From Anodontia alba (lineage: Eukaryota; Mollusca; Bivalvia; Lucinida; Lucinidae), in the NCBI GenBank assembly GCA_964016985.1, contig OZ024824.1, positions 123,376,839 to 123,440,838 of the forward strand: DNA of 64,000 nt, written 5' to 3'. Of this stretch, positions 20,877 to 32,302 are shown piece by piece (within the stretch, counting starts at the first letter, position 1; each line of letters starts with the position of its first letter). Below the pieces are notes generated by a model. The model did no database searches and had not been told where the DNA came from. It saw only the letters and a list, made by a program, of their open reading frames with translations. Made by a program: the position numbers and the translations under genes.

Positions 20877-20996
20877 GAATATGACTTTTATTTCATCTCG
20901 TGAAGTGAAAAAAAATGTATATTTCATTCGTGCCTTCGGCACTCAAGAAATATACATTTTTTTCACTTCACTCGATGAAATCAAAGTCATATTCAC
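20877..20996. repeat. Inverted repeat (hairpin) inside the LINE remnant
   Basis: GAATATGACTTTTATTTCAT...TGAAGTGAAAAAAAATGTAT pairs with ATACATTTTTTTCACTTCA...GAAATCAAAGTCATATTCAC. The loop CGTGCCTTCGGCACT is itself self-complementary. Confidence 0.8.
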
Positions 20997-21033
20997 TCCA
21001 ATTCATATTCACTCCAAACATTTGAATATCAAT

Positions 21034-21035
<2 letters not shown>

Positions 21036-21094
<59 letters not shown>
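21036..21094. repeat. (CT)n(AT)n microsatellite
   Basis: A CT dinucleotide run of about 35 bp is followed directly by about 24 bp of alternating AT. Confidence 0.95.
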
Positions 21095-21422
21095 CTTATC
21101 TTACGTGTTGCCAGTTTTGGAATACTTTGCAGTAGTTTGAGGTAGCTAAAAAATACAAGACTCCATTGACCTCGAAAAACCTCAGAATGAAGCAGCTAGA
21201 ATTCTGACAGGTTTAACCAGTTCTGTATTTTTAGTAAACTTATATAGATTGTCAGGCTGGGTTCTCTTAACTACTAGGCACAAAGAACAAAAACTGGCAA
21301 TCATGTATAAAGCAGTTAATGACTTGACTACTGATTACATATCCGACTTCATTCCTCATTTTGTAAGAAACACAACCAATTATCATCTTCTCAACAATAA
21401 TCGCCTCGCAGTTGCATTTACC

Positions 21423-21685
21423 CATCACGAAATCATGCCTATAATTTTGACCCCATTAAACACCACTTTTATATAGTAAACTGGGGTTTACAGGGGTATA
21501 AATTATTTTTCTTATTTCGGCTCAAAAACATAGATTGTGGTACTCGTTAGAACTGCCTCGCCGGTGGTACTCGTTAGAACCACCTCGCCGGTGGTACTCG
21601 GTTCTAACGAAATACAAAAAATATCATTTTTTTGTCTGGAAATTTTAAGTTTCTGGAGGTGAAATTTTCTATATCTTTGAATAGG
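21423..21685 (-). mobile_element. Hairpin MITE family, copy 14, rearranged core
   Basis: Starts CATCACGAAATCATGCC and ends TTTGAATAGG without the final repeat. The hairpin has been replaced by three direct repeats of GGTGGTACTCGTTAGAAC-like units (about 21538-21605). Nested in the LINE remnant. Confidence 0.8.
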
Positions 21686-21733
21686 ACGGAAATTTTACGC
21701 AAGTCCTGCACCCGATCATCGTGCTCTCTATGG

Positions 21734-22006
21734 AAAAAAGGTAAGAGAAAAGTCCAGGGAGTGCCACAATCACAAACCGCAGCCCTTCCCAGACACCAAG
21801 AGGAAGAGGAAACCGACAAATCCAAACAAGCACAAATCGAACAAACGTACGAAAAGCACTAAAATTAGCTCTCTCTTCCCCAAGCGAGGTAATCGCAATG
21901 CTAAAAGGACTTCAAATCGCCTCGTAGAATAAACCACAAAGCAACAAAGAGTAAGACTAACACCGGGGCCACCGCCTTAGAATGGTCAGTAGAGTAACCA
22001 CCGGGA
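21734..22006 (-). mobile_element. Penelope-like 3' fragment in the LINE remnant
   Basis: Begins AAAAAAGGTAAGAGAAAAGT (the reverse of the family 3' end), runs through GCCACAATCACAAACCGCAG and ends near the ACGGTCAGTAGAG-equivalent block. 5'-truncated, ~270 bp. Confidence 0.8.
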
Positions 22007-22774
22007 CACTTGATGAAGCTATTCGTACCTCCAGTAGTCTGTCATGCTTCAAAACTAAATCAAAAGATCTTCGCACCGATTGTAATCACGTTTCACATCA
22101 TTTCTTTTTTTCATTTGGGGAACGATATTGGTCAGTTTTTCAGGCAAGAATCAGAAACAATTGCAGCAAAATTAAACAATGACTTATACCTTTATCATCT
22201 ATGTGATAGCTCTACTGTATATTTGGTTTATAACAGAAGATGCTGGTCACTGTTTCTTCAATTGTCCTAACTAGGCGAATGAGCGCATTACACTATTTAC
22301 TGCAACTTTAAAAACACTGGAAGATTTGCAGCTGTTTAACCAAAAGCAACTTCTAAAAGTCTTATTAAATTGGTTAAAACCGAAATACTTTTGCTGATGC
22401 CGTTGCGTTTTCCACCCCTGCCTGCTGATACACCTGACTACCTTATTACACACACTCACACACACACACTTTATATCTTTATTATTTATTTATATGTATA
22501 TATACATTTTTCGTATTTCTAATTCAACGTTTCGTGTGATAACTTTTCAATGTAAATACTTTGAGTTTATTTTCTCTTGCTCAAGAGTTCAGTCAAATGC
22601 TGTTACTGTTTTTATATGTAGCTTATGCTCTTTCACAACTTGAGAATTGAATATTGTCTTATGAGTTGCTATTGTCACGTAAAATACACATGCTATATTT
22701 TCCATTGTAGGGAGAGGGCCGTCACTTATATTATGAGAACGAGTGTCCCGACCCCTTACATTACAAAGTTGCAA

Positions 22775-22880
22775 CCCAGCTAGCATTTTTTATAAATCAA
22801 TAGCGGGTCGTTATCGGCCCGTCAGTTACCCTGACAGGCGATTACGACCCGCTATAGATTTATAAAGAATGCTCACTGGG
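22775..22880. mobile_element. Short palindromic MITE (TAGCATTCT family), copy 3
   Basis: CCCAGCTAGCATTTTTTATA at the left and complementary TATAAAGAATGCTCACTGGG at the right, with inner stem AGCGGGTCGTTATCG. More diverged than copy 2. Confidence 0.75.
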
Positions 22881-23000
22881 AATAGATATGATTAAACAAA
22901 CTCACCTCCGGCTGTCTGATCTGAGACTTTGCAGGGCACTCTGTGGCTAGCTAAGGATCCAAAGTGTCTTCAGATGGACAGCGAAGACTCTGATCAGCCT

Positions 23001-23178
23001 CATTACGAAAACATGCCTATTCAAATATATAGAAAAAATTTCACTTCCAAAAACTGAAAATTTTCAGATAAAAAACTCTGATATTTTTCATATTTCTGCT
23101 CAAAACATAGATTGTGAGAACTCGTTAGAACCGCCTCGGCAAGGCGGTTCTAACGAGTATCCCCCAATCTACGTTTTT
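23001..23178 (+). mobile_element. Hairpin MITE family, copy 15, left half
   Basis: CATTACGAAAACATGCC start and a complete hairpin with GAACTCGTTAGAACCGCC. It stops at CAATCTACGTTTTTTG, lacking the right half. Confidence 0.85.
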
Positions 23179-23272
23179 TGTTTGTAACCGTCTGTTCGCT
23201 TTTCTATACAAGAAGACGGGATCTCTTCCATAAAGAAAGAGTTTACTTCCGAACTTATTTAGAGACAAAATA

Positions 23273-23510
23273 ATTTAGCCAGCGCATGACAAAAATCAAC
23301 AAAATGGTATGTGCACCCTTTGAAGATTCAGATCAGCCTTCGCATTCGACTAGTTTGATCAGAGTCTTCGCTGCGCGCTCAATGGGTAGCTAAGCTTTCT
23401 TCATGCGGACAGCGAAGAGTCTAATTATACTAGATGGATGCCAAGGCTGATCTAAGTCTTCACTGAGCGATTATACCATTCTGTTGGTTTTGTCATGCGC
23501 TGGCTCAAAT
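23273..23510. mobile_element. TIR MITE with (TT)GAGCCAGCGCATGACAAAA ends
   Basis: The left end AGCCAGCGCATGACAAAAAT and the right end GTTTTGTCATGCGCTGGCTC are inverted repeats of ~35 bp. The interior carries AGATCAGCC/GGCTGATCT words and CTTCATGCGGACAGCGAAGA. Fragments of the family occur at 10934, 19255, 22885 and 48480. No ORF. Confidence 0.8.
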
Positions 23511-23571
23511 TTGACAGAGCTGCCTCACCATAAATTAAATCCATTCTGATACATCAGCAAACATTTCACAG

Positions 23572-23734
23572 ATATTTGATGGCGCTACGGATGAACTCGG
23601 AAGTGTTGGAAAATACTGTGGCTCAACACCACCACCCGTGATAACATCGAAATATAACTTACTATATGTACACTTTCAGACAGATAATAGCTTGACTTTT
23701 TCTGGTTTTCATGCGACTTATTTTGTATTTTACG
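23572..23734 (+). CDS. Exon 4: C-terminal half of CUB domain 1
   Basis: The 163-bp exon lies between acceptor ATTTCACAG and donor GTAAGT, starting in phase 0 and ending in phase 1. The translation IFDGATDELGSVGKYCGS, then LLYVHFQTDN and FSGFHATYFVFY, is the second half of a CUB domain. It has the fourth Cys (YCGS), the aliphatic LYVHFQTD strand and the GFHATY strand equal to the family's GFxAxY. Joined in frame to exon 3 it yields a complete four-cysteine CUB. The exon has exactly the same length and phases as the exon at 47878 (CUB4), consistent with duplication of a two-exon module. Confidence 0.92.
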
Positions 23735-24107
23735 GTAAGTTTCTTTTATTTTATCTATGATAATTAGGTCACTATCTAGCTTTAGCGGCGATGAATACTA
23801 CTGGCAATTGATAATGACTACGGACGCGGTGCACAGATAGAATATATAAATATAATCTAAACCCAAAGCCCTGAGAGTGCTGACGGGGGCAGTTGCCTGA
23901 ACTCTTGAACTGATTTGGCTTTATGTTGAAATTAAAAAAAAAAGCAATACATAAACAATACTCGATAGCTCCTTTTCTGTCCTTTTTCTGCGGTTAGTAA
24001 GACCGCGGCTAGGGTAACTCTTTTTCAGAGATGACTACATAGCGCGGGATTTGCGCCGATTTCTGGTGGCCTCTGACAGTTTTATGGATGAGGGTTGGGG
24101 AGTGCTT

Positions 24108-24113
24108 CAGCAA

Positions 24114-24148
<35 letters not shown>

Positions 24149-24150
24149 AA
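24108..24150. repeat. (AAAT)n microsatellite
   Basis: About ten copies of the AAAT/TAAA tetranucleotide. Confidence 0.9.
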
Positions 24151-24258
24151 TAAGATACGCGTACTGCAAGACTTACATTTTTATCCGGACAGAGCTGCGT
24201 GTTATAGAAGTTACTTGCGTTCATTTTTCTCTGACATTAAAGCAAGGTATCAAATTTA

Positions 24259-24502
24259 TTAACCCTTAAAGCGCTAGTCACAACTATTGTCGTCTGCTTT
24301 GTCATCTGTTTGTGATTTTTAAAGTCATTTTCGCAAACAGTGTGGACCCAGATCAGACTGCTCCTTTAGGAGCAGTCTGATCAGGGTCCATACTGTTTGC
24401 CTGTATGCAAAATAGGTTTGAAAAGTCTGCAAGAATATTCAGCAGACAACATAAACAGACGACATTTTCAGATGCAGTTTTTCTTGGCGCTTTAAGGGTT
24501 AA
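24259..24502. mobile_element. TTAA-flanked MITE, second family
   Basis: TTAA at 24259-24262 and 24499-24502. Ends CCCTTAAAGCGC and GCGCTTTAAGGG. The central hairpin at 24334-24400 has outer stem GCAAACAGTGTGG, then CCAGATCAGACTGCTCC and its complement. The ends differ from those of the 1255 family, but the hairpin's outer stem is nearly the same. Confidence 0.85.
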
Positions 24503-25558
24503 TAAACATCCAATGATATCGGTGGACGGAACAATTGCTAAAAATTACTACGATTATACAAGGGAAACTATTCAGCTTATACGTTATCAAGGCTATACAA
24601 TGGAAACAACTAAAAAATGAGCGGCTGCGAAACGTCCCTCTCTCATCACCGAATAATATATAGGTCAAATTGGTTAGTTCGAACAATATATCTCGCTCAG
24701 CTTTACTAGTATAGCTTTACTTTTTTTATAGGGCATAAGATAAAAAATGTCAAAAAGATTGCCTTTGGAAACAAAGAACACACTACAGATTAAAAAATGG
24801 GAGTATCGGTTTTATTGAGACTCTTCATAAGCAGTAATGAAGTATGCAACACTGCTTACGCCCTCCAGCATATACATGAGCAGAACTCCATTTTCAAATT
24901 TACCACAATGGGCCCAATGACGAGTTATATAGCCTCACCACTTGTGGGTTTAGACCCTCACCACACCAACTGTGTCGGTCATTAGAGGAGCTCCCCTCTA
25001 TTGCAATTTCCTGAAATCATCTCTTCTTTTTACCCAAAGTTGTAGATTTGGCATGTTTTATTGGAGTATTCATACTCGTCCGCCGCTTTTGTACTCAATA
25101 TGATAAAATCATACTTCTTCTGACGCTTTTTGTTTTTTGGTTTTATTTATTTATTCGCTATTTATAATCATCAAAGTATAAAGAGAATATATTTACATGC
25201 AGAATTTTAGCAGGGCTCTATTTGAGGGCAATGATAGGTAGTTATTAGGTAAGTCTTATCAGCTAAACAGCTTTTCGAAATATGTATTTTATATCTGGTG
25301 GCGGTAAACCGCCCCCAAAAATGACCCTTGAGAGTATCATATTTTCTAAGCCAGACTAGCTTGTCTCCATATATAAAATTTAGTTGGCCAGAGCTGGACA
25401 AGTCTGCATTGATCTTCTAAATGTTGATAGTAAATTGTTGAAGTACAAGGACTGTACATCCCTAACCAAGTTCACATCAACTGTCAACAATCGCGAAATA
25501 CAGCAGCCGCACATACCCTTCTCCAATAATTCTACTCGCGAAGAATCTATATATGTTT
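24503..25558. other. Intron DNA with a dispersed unidentified repeat
   Basis: The block near 24745-24900 (TTGCCTTTGGAAACAAAGAA, CTTCATAAGCAGTAATGAAG, AACTCCATTTTCAAA) recurs in reverse near 41255-41640 and in part at 11940-12030, 12480-12545 and 54350-54400. No exon is seen. Confidence 0.5.
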
Positions 25559-25733
25559 CATTACAAAAACACACCTATTCGAATATATCGGCGAGGCTGT
25601 TCTAACGAGTACCCACAATCTATGTTTTTGAGCAGAAATAAGAAAAGTAATGTATACCTCTGTAAACCAAAGTTTTACCCTATAAAAGTGGGGTTTAAGG
25701 GGGTCAAAATTATATAGGTATGTTATCGTGATG
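25559..25733 (+). mobile_element. Hairpin MITE family, copy 16, internal deletion
   Basis: CATTACAAAAACACACC start joins directly into the right hairpin arm (GGCGAGGCTGTTCTAACGAG). Ends GGTATGTTATCGTGATG. The left ~100 bp of the interior are missing. Confidence 0.85.
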
Positions 25734-26431
25734 TAAAAGCATAGCTTCAGATCAGAGAATGTAGACTGGAAAATGGCCTTGAAGGGGACCAAAACTGTTT
25801 TATTTCACATTTGACTTCAAGTCATTTAAACAAATAGAATAGTTCATGAACAGACACAACGCTCTGCGGCGACTACACTGTTTGTCAATGTCACAGTCCA
25901 GGTTTTAAAGATAACCTTTTTTTACTTTGCACTCAGACGTCACATTGACAAAATAGCGCGGCTATAAATAACCCTTACCTCATTTCGTACAAACGCGCAG
26001 TTTGATTTCATAGGTAAATCATAATTATGTGGACAACAACCTTAAGGAATTTTGGTGTATGTATACTTGAGCTCGACTGTAAACAAGCGACCCAAAAATG
26101 TCAGTACGTGTTGGTTGTAAAACGTACAAGTGCTAATCCTGCAGAAACATGTTCTGATTATAGACATCAGTATTGTCCTCACAAACACAAGTTAAAGCAT
26201 TAACATTTCATTTAGTTGCATTAATTAAAGTGGGGTATACAAATTATAATTCTCAACATTTTGTTTTGCGTGATGGACACATTGCCTGTAATTAGAAATA
26301 ACATATGTTACCATAGTAAAGAATGTTGACAGAAATGTCACTATCTGAAGAGTTAAGACCGGGATCAGCCTGTATTTCTCTAATCGTCGATATTGTCTAT
26401 AGAATCCTATAACTTTGCACGTCTTTGCAGC
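25734..26431. other. Intron DNA, no recognised feature
   Basis: No exon, RNA gene or known repeat is found. Confidence 0.5.
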
Positions 26432-26704
26432 AATTTGCGAAAACACGTCTATTCAAATATATTGAAAATTTCACTGCCGAAAACTGAGTTTTCAGATAAA
26501 ATTCTGATAGTTTTCATATTTCTGCTCAAAACATACATTGTGGGTACTCATTAGAACCGAATCAGCGAGGCGGTTCTAACGAGTACCCACAATCTATGTT
26601 TTTGAGTAGAAATAAGAAAGAAACATTATATCCTGTAAACCCCAGTTTCACTATGTAAAAGTGGGGTTTAAGAGGGTCAAAATTATATACGCGTGTTTTG
26701 GTGA
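26432..26704 (+). mobile_element. Hairpin MITE family, copy 17
   Basis: Starts TTTGCGAAAACACGTC and ends CGCGTGTTTTGGTGAAG. Both terminal repeats carry substitutions, and the left hairpin arm has GAACCGAATCAGCGAGG. Confidence 0.82.
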
Positions 26705-27076
26705 AGATGACATTATCATTCGTTCCTCACGTATGCGATTATTACCTGTATGCAAAGTGCGACCCATGTACAATCAGCCACTCTTAGAATGAAGACAATT
26801 AAGTTTAAACATTCAGCTGAACAGTTTGAATTATTGAAACAACACAGCTGGTCTTCACCACATCTGTTTTAACATGTTGGACGCTTTCGTTGTGAGTTGT
26901 CATTTTTTCTGTCTAAATGTATGTCTGTTCTAAACGATTGAGACTTTGATAAGAGAAAAAAAGACACAACGATACCACAAAAATATAATGAGCATACAGG
27001 TCTTTCTTTTAGCGGAGAGAAGAACCTTGTTTCCGAAACAATTATTTTTATGTTTTAATATGCAGTTCGAACCTCG

Positions 27077-27269
27077 CATCACGAAAATACACCTATATAA
27101 TTTTGATCCCCTTAAACCCCACTTTTATATAGGAAAACTGGGGTTTACAGGGGTATACATTATTTTTCTTATTTCTGCTCAAACACATAGATTGTGGGTA
27201 CTCGTTAGAACCGCCTCGGCGAGGCGGTTCTAACGAGTACCCACAATCTATGTTTTGAGCAGAAATGTG

Positions 27270-27303
<34 letters not shown>

Positions 27304-27381
27304 GAATTTTTATCTGAAAATTTTCATTTTTTTGGTGGTAAAATTTTCAGTATATATTTGAATAGGCGTGTTTTCGTAATG
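27077..27381 (-). mobile_element. Hairpin MITE family, copy 18, with poly-A expansion
   Basis: Complete reversed copy with a perfect inner hairpin (GAACCGCCTCGGCGAGGCGG). The AAAAATATC block has expanded to a run of about 34 A (27268-27300). Confidence 0.88.
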
Positions 27382-27478
27382 CAATAAGACAATACGCTGA
27401 TGCTGTAAGTAAACAGTGTTGGTTCAAAGCGGCAGTAACTCGACGTTATGTTGCTGACAGCATTCGCTATTTTAGAGA

Positions 27479-27805
27479 TACATTCGACTCTCGTCATCTC
27501 AGTCCAAGACACGCTCTGAAATACTTCGAAGTATCCGTACCTCTACATATCAGGTTTGCAGAGTTAAGGAAAACAATAATTCGAACAACCACGTTTAACG
27601 AATGAAAATGACTCCTGATGCTAGAGATATATAAAAAGATTGTGGAAAAGAGGAGAAATTGCTCCTTAGGAGCAATCTCGCTTCTTTTCAACAATATTTT
27701 GTAACTTGTTGTTAGATTTCTATGTTAAAATAGGGACCAGATTTTCACTTCGAGATAAGCGGTTATTCGGGATAAGCGAGGTCGTGATAACGAGTCATCT
27801 CGTTA
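27479..27805. mobile_element. Pogo-like MITE type 2, degraded copy
   Basis: TTCGACTCTCGTCATCTC at the left and CACTTCGAGATAAGCGGTTA at the right match 29094-29414 in reverse. The central hairpin GAGAAATTGCTCCTTAGGAG is imperfect in the right arm. Confidence 0.7.
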
Positions 27806-27889
27806 TTGGGAGGAAGATATTCGGTTGCCTGACTTTTCGCCGGATTTAAGCGCGTGGCCTGCCCAATGTATTTTTGTTTACTCTTTAGC

Positions 27890-28680
27890 TTTGTCAAGAG
27901 TCATACACATTAATGATGAAGTCAATGCCAGGATTGCAAAAGCTACTGCAGCATTTGGCCGGCTACGTGGTAGTGTTTGGGATCGAAGTGGAATCAGGCT
28001 TGACACAAAGCTGAAAGTCTACAAAGCTGTGGTGCTGCGAACACTAGTGTATGCATGCGAAACGTGGGCAGTTTACCGACGGCATGACAAAAGACTGAAC
28101 CACTTCCATACAAGCTGCTTTAGAAAACTTTTTTAAGTGGCAAGACAGGATTCCAGACACAGAAGTCCTGAAAAGGGCAGAGATGCAGAGTGTACATACT
28201 CTTCTGAAACTGGCACAGTTAAGATGTTACCAGAATGCCGGAGGAACGTTTGCCAAAGAAAATCCTCTATGGAGAACTAGAAATGGGCAAATGCTCCCAT
28301 GGTGGTCAGAAGAAGCGATATAAAGACACCCACAAGGTCTCCCTCAAGGATTTTAACAAACCAACAGAGTCATGGGAACAAATTGCACAGGACCGAGCAA
28401 AGTGGCGAGGCCTCATCAGAAGAGGTGCTAGTAAATATGAGGCAAAAAGAATCAGCGAAGCCGAGCAGAATCGGGCACAGCGCAAAGCCAGAGCAAAGGC
28501 ATCACCAACAGAGCTATCTTTCTCTGACCCCTGTTGTTCCATCTGCAACAGACAGTTTAGAGCTAGAAATGGTCTAATCAGCCATCTTAGAACACACAAA
28601 AGTAGCTGCATGTGATTCAGATTGGTCATTGTCATTAATGACAGACGACCTATTATTATTATTATTATTATCATCATCAA
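27890..28680 (+). pseudogene. LINE ORF2 C-terminal remnant with zinc-finger tail
   Basis: The translation contains NARIAKATAAFGRLRGSVWD, KLKVYKAVVLRTLVYACETW and LNHFHTSCFRKL, then after a frameshift near 28130 DRIPDTEVLKRAEM, PEERLPKKILYGEL and QKKRYKDTHKVSLKDF. It ends with a C2H2-like finger CSICNRQFRARNGLISHLRT. This is the thumb/connection and tail region of a non-LTR retrotransposon polymerase of the type found in many fish and molluscs; the clade cannot be fixed. The catalytic part is absent (5'-truncated), one frame is shifted and a few codons are missing near 28228. An (ATT)n tail at 28651-28672 marks the 3' end. Confidence 0.85.
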
Positions 28681-29093
28681 TCAATTCGGTGTATTAGTGG
28701 TAAAATTTGGAAAAATGCTTTACGAAGTGTGTAAGGAGTTTAGCAGTCAGGACTCTATTTTTCCAGTTGTTAAAATCATTTAAATGAGACGATACTATTG
28801 CAAATAGAATAAGCTAAAATATGTATAGTCTATACGATGGAGTCGTAGGAATATCATCCGAAACGAAATATTAACAATGTCAAAATCAAAACTGTTACGT
28901 GTGTTTGAAGTTCCTCTCATTCGAAGTTCGTGTAATTTGGATATTTGAAACTTCGTCCTTGAGAGATGACAGACCTAATTCGAGAGTCAGGATTAATTTG
29001 CAAATCGTCAGTATACGCATAACCATCCTCTGTGATAACAATATTGTTAAGTGTTTTATTAATTATACATGATATTACGAGTACAGTTGACTG
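28681..29093. other. Intron DNA, no recognised feature
   Basis: AT-rich sequence between the LINE tail and the next pogo-like MITE. The words TTCGAAGTTCGTG and ACTTCGTCC hint at a decayed pogo-like end, but no element is definable. Confidence 0.4.
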
Positions 29094-29414
29094 TCGCTAT
29101 CTCGACCTCGCTTATCTCGAATAACCGCTTATCTCGAAGTGAAAATCTGGTCCCTTCTTAAACATGAAAATCTAATAACATGTAAAAAATATTGTGGAAA
29201 AGAGGAGAAATTGCTCCTAAGGAGCAATTTCTCCTCTTTTCCACCATATTTTCAATATATCTCTAACTTGAAGAGTCCAATTACACGTATATTTGTTAAA
29301 TGCGGTTAATCGAGTTAGTTTTTCGGCAATTCTGCAAATCTGATATGTCGAAGTACGGATATCTCGAAATATTTCAGAGAGTCCCTTGGAATTCGAGATA
29401 ACGAGAGTCGACTG
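29094..29414. mobile_element. Pogo-like MITE type 2, best copy
   Basis: 321 bp flanked by TA (29092-29093, 29415-29416). Ends CAGTTGACTGTCGCTATCTC and GAGATAACGAGAGTCGACTG. Positions 29194-29244 form a perfect 51-bp palindrome (25-bp arms about one A; tip TTGCTCCT-A-AGGAGCAA). The CAGT ends and TA duplication fit the pogo/Tigger or Tc1-mariner superfamily. Confidence 0.85.
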
Positions 29415-30748
29415 TATGTTCATTATATTTGAAGCAACCGTGCGATTCCGTGTTTTGTTTTCAAGAAGGCTGTACACAAGAAAGGATTGTCTTATATCTA
29501 ACTATACTGGTAGGTAGTTACGACAAAAGGTTTACAACTGAATTATGACAAACGTTCGTACATTTACTTCTTCTGACCGATCCAAGGCGGTACTTTCTTT
29601 GTGGTTCGTTTTGTTAAATTTTCTGTAGTGTTTAACTTACTAATGCTTTTCGTTTAACTATTGTGTAAGTTCAGGATATATATTCAGTTAAGTTTAGATC
29701 ACTGAGTTTCCACCCTTCTGGGACAGGGTTGCCAACTCCGCTTGCCATCTGTTCTTTTTGTGGCTGTATAATTTTATTTGCCTGCCTTTCTCTTTGGTTA
29801 TGAGAACTTGATGTTGATCTCACTGTATCAGTTCCCGAGTTTAGTTATTATTTTTGTATATTGATAAATGTGATTCTCTTATTCACTAATCTTTATAGTT
29901 ATTAAGTTTTGATACAATATATGGGCAAAGACCATAATGAGTTAAACATATAAGAACATATAAGAGCAAATGCACCATAAAATCAGTTTTCACGTAGTCT
30001 GTATCACCTCTATCAACTTCAGTGGTTAAAGACATAAAGATCTGATGAGTCTGGTTCATTACTCTTATCACTGATAAGGGATTGGGTGCAATAAAGCCTG
30101 TTATTCTGTCAATGAATGACTAACAGGTAGATGCTCATTATGGGGAATTTAACATTGGGGAATGTAGTATTATTTTTCTGTTCCATGGGTAAATCATATG
30201 AGCCGGCGCACACCAAGTATCCTACAACATTGCCTGTGGGTTGAGAGCAGAGTCACACCAACCTGCACATTTGATAATAATGTTATGAAAATACTGATCA
30301 CTTGTCTTCACTAGGCACGCATGTAAATTAAAACTATGCATATGAAATAATTAAAACTGTAATAAAGTTTGATAAAAACATTTGAGTGTCTCCTTCATTC
30401 CCTTTTTATGAGTGCTAAAGAATGAATTATTTTATTTTAATCAGTCTGAATTTACAAACGACTACAAATCGGTAATTTCAAACCGATTAAACTATACTTA
30501 TTCATAATTTTAGTCAGATCCGAAATATAACATTTGTTTAGCAAACTCTAGCGTTACATGTTATTGCTCACTCTGATCTAAGACACATTCTGTTGCCCAG
30601 GTCAACAATATTTCAGTCATGATATACCGTAATAACCATAAGTTTGGGACAGATATTCCTTTGCAAATAGTGTCGACCCACATAAGATGCCGCAGAATCA
30701 GGGTCTTCACTGTTTACCATACATTACAGCAATATTTAATAAAAACAT
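29415..30748. other. Intron DNA with a relic hairpin arm
   Basis: Mostly unassigned. Around 30658-30718, TTGCAAATAGTGTCGACCC and AGGGTCTTCACTGTTTACC are a decayed relative of the GCAAACAGT hairpin core of the TTAA MITEs. No exon is seen. Confidence 0.45.
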
Positions 30749-30968
30749 AAAACGTAAGAGAAAAGTCCAGGGAGTGCCACAATCACAAGCCGAAGCCCTT
30801 CTCAGACACCAAGAGGAAGAGGTAACAAACAAAACCTAACAAGCGCAAATCGAACAAATGTACGCAAATCGAACAAATGTACGAAAAGCACTAAGATTAG
30901 TACTCTCTTCCCAAAACGAGGTAATCGCAATGCTCAAAGGAATAAAAACACAAGATCAAAATAACACC
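30749..30968 (-). mobile_element. Penelope-like 3' fragment
   Basis: GTAAGAGAAAAGTCCAGGGA through the GGTAATCGCAATGCT block. It has a small internal duplication (CGCAAATCGAACAAATGTA twice) and is truncated before the CCGCCTTAG block. Confidence 0.75.
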
Positions 30969-31010
30969 ATGTCACCGGGTATATAACACACTTGTACTGC
31001 CTTGCGGTAC

Positions 31011-31592
31011 AAAAAAAAAAGGTGAAAGAAAGGTCCAGGGAGTGCCACAATCACAAATCGCAGCCCTTCTCAGACACCAAGAGAAAGGGGAAACCGGCAA
31101 ATCCAAACAAGCACAAATCGAACAAACGTTCGAAAAGCTCTAATATTAGCTCTCTCTTCACCAAGCGAGGTAATCGCAATGCTAAAAGGACTGAAAAACA
31201 CAAGAACAAAATGACGCAAGATAAAACATAAAACAAATCGATTCGTAGAATAAACCACAAAGCAACAAAGAGTAAGACTAACACCGGGACAACTGCCTTA
31301 GAACAGTCAGCAGAGTTACCATCGGGGAGTTTAAAGCACTTTCACAGCTAGCCAACTTCACCCTGGGTCCCGATTCTACTCTACAGAAATACAGAAAAAT
31401 TTGGTTCGCATAAAGGCTCCCAACTCAGTCAATGCATCAAAGCAAAAACATAAAATTCACATTAATCACTATAATAAACAAAGACGAGTACTCAAAGCTA
31501 ATTCTACTGTATGCCAGAGTAAATGAAAACCAATAGTTGAACCACGGCGGGCCAAGCCAAAGACATATCGTCAAGCCCCAACCCACTGGTTA
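31011..31592 (-). mobile_element. Penelope-like 3' region, tandem copy
   Basis: Reading on the minus strand from 31592: AACCAGTGGGTTGGGGCTTG, GGCTTGGCCCGCCGTGG, TGATGCATTGACTGAGTTGG, the GGTGAAGTTGGCTAGC block, the GTTCTAAGGC block, and the 3' end CTTTCACCTTTTT at 31011. It abuts the 3' end of the next copy with no spacer, a head-to-tail junction. Confidence 0.8.
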
Positions 31593-31912
31593 AAAAGGTA
31601 AGAGAAAAGTCAAGGAAGTGCCACAATCACAAACCGTAGCCCTTCCCAGATACAAAGAGGAAAAGGAAACCGACAAATCCAAACAAGCACAAATCGAACA
31701 AACGTACGAAAAGCACAAAGATTAGCTCTCTCTTCCCCAAGCGAGGTTATCGCGATACTAAAAGGACTGAAAAACAAAATGACACATGGTAAGACATACA
31801 ACAAATAGCCTCGTAGAATAAACCACAAAGCAACAAAGAATAAGATTAACACCGGGACCACTGCATTAGAACGGTCAGTAGGATTAACCACCGGGGGATT
31901 TAAAGCACGTTT
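31593..31912 (-). mobile_element. Penelope-like 3' fragment, upstream member of the tandem pair
   Basis: Same 3' end (TCTTACCTTTTTAA on the minus strand) joined directly to the copy at 31011-31592. Extends 5' only to the GCTTTAAATCCCCCGGTGG block. Confidence 0.8.
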
Positions 31913-32302
31913 ACATAAATAAAAATAAAAAAAAGTATATGGAAGTAATAAATAAATAAATATTCTAACATTAAAATAAACAAATTACAAAAAGAAAAAA
32001 GAAAATAGTTTTTTTTTTTTTACAAAATATTTGTTACCCTTCAGAAGCCTCTTAAATAAATAAAAAAATATTTCAAGTATGAAAGAAACAAAATTAATAA
32101 ATAAACCAACCATTCAAATCTGATCTCCAATTTACTCGTTTTTCTAAACTATCTGTAATGCCCTCAAAATAGTGATTACCTTCTTTACTGTCCACTGCTG
32201 ATAATTAATAATCATCTCTTTAGGACATGTCTTTGATCTATCTTGCATAGCGCCTGAGTAGGATCAAAAAATCATTAGTGAGTGATCTCATTTTGCTTAT
32301 GA

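Larger units (their letters stand above)
20163..22600 (+). pseudogene. LINE reverse transcriptase remnant split by three insertions
   Basis: Coding fragments read in order as the C-terminal half of a Jockey/CR1-type reverse transcriptase. LFCSTSSVADLQGI and LSAWAKQW follow a degenerate catalytic motif (SADYSPLF, where FADDxxLF is expected) at 20163-20402. RKLKFTFH lies near 20466, GWVLLTTRHKEQKL and YKAVNDLTTDYISD at 21255-21360, IRTSSSLSCFKTK near 22020-22060, ERYWSVFQARI near 22125, and HYFNC-like residues near 22245. The frame is broken by stops and by a foldback/microsatellite segment (about 20515-21100), a hairpin MITE (21423-21685) and a Penelope-like fragment (21734-22006). The catalytic Asp pair is lost, so it is dead. 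The CA-rich 3' end is near 22450. Confidence 0.8.
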
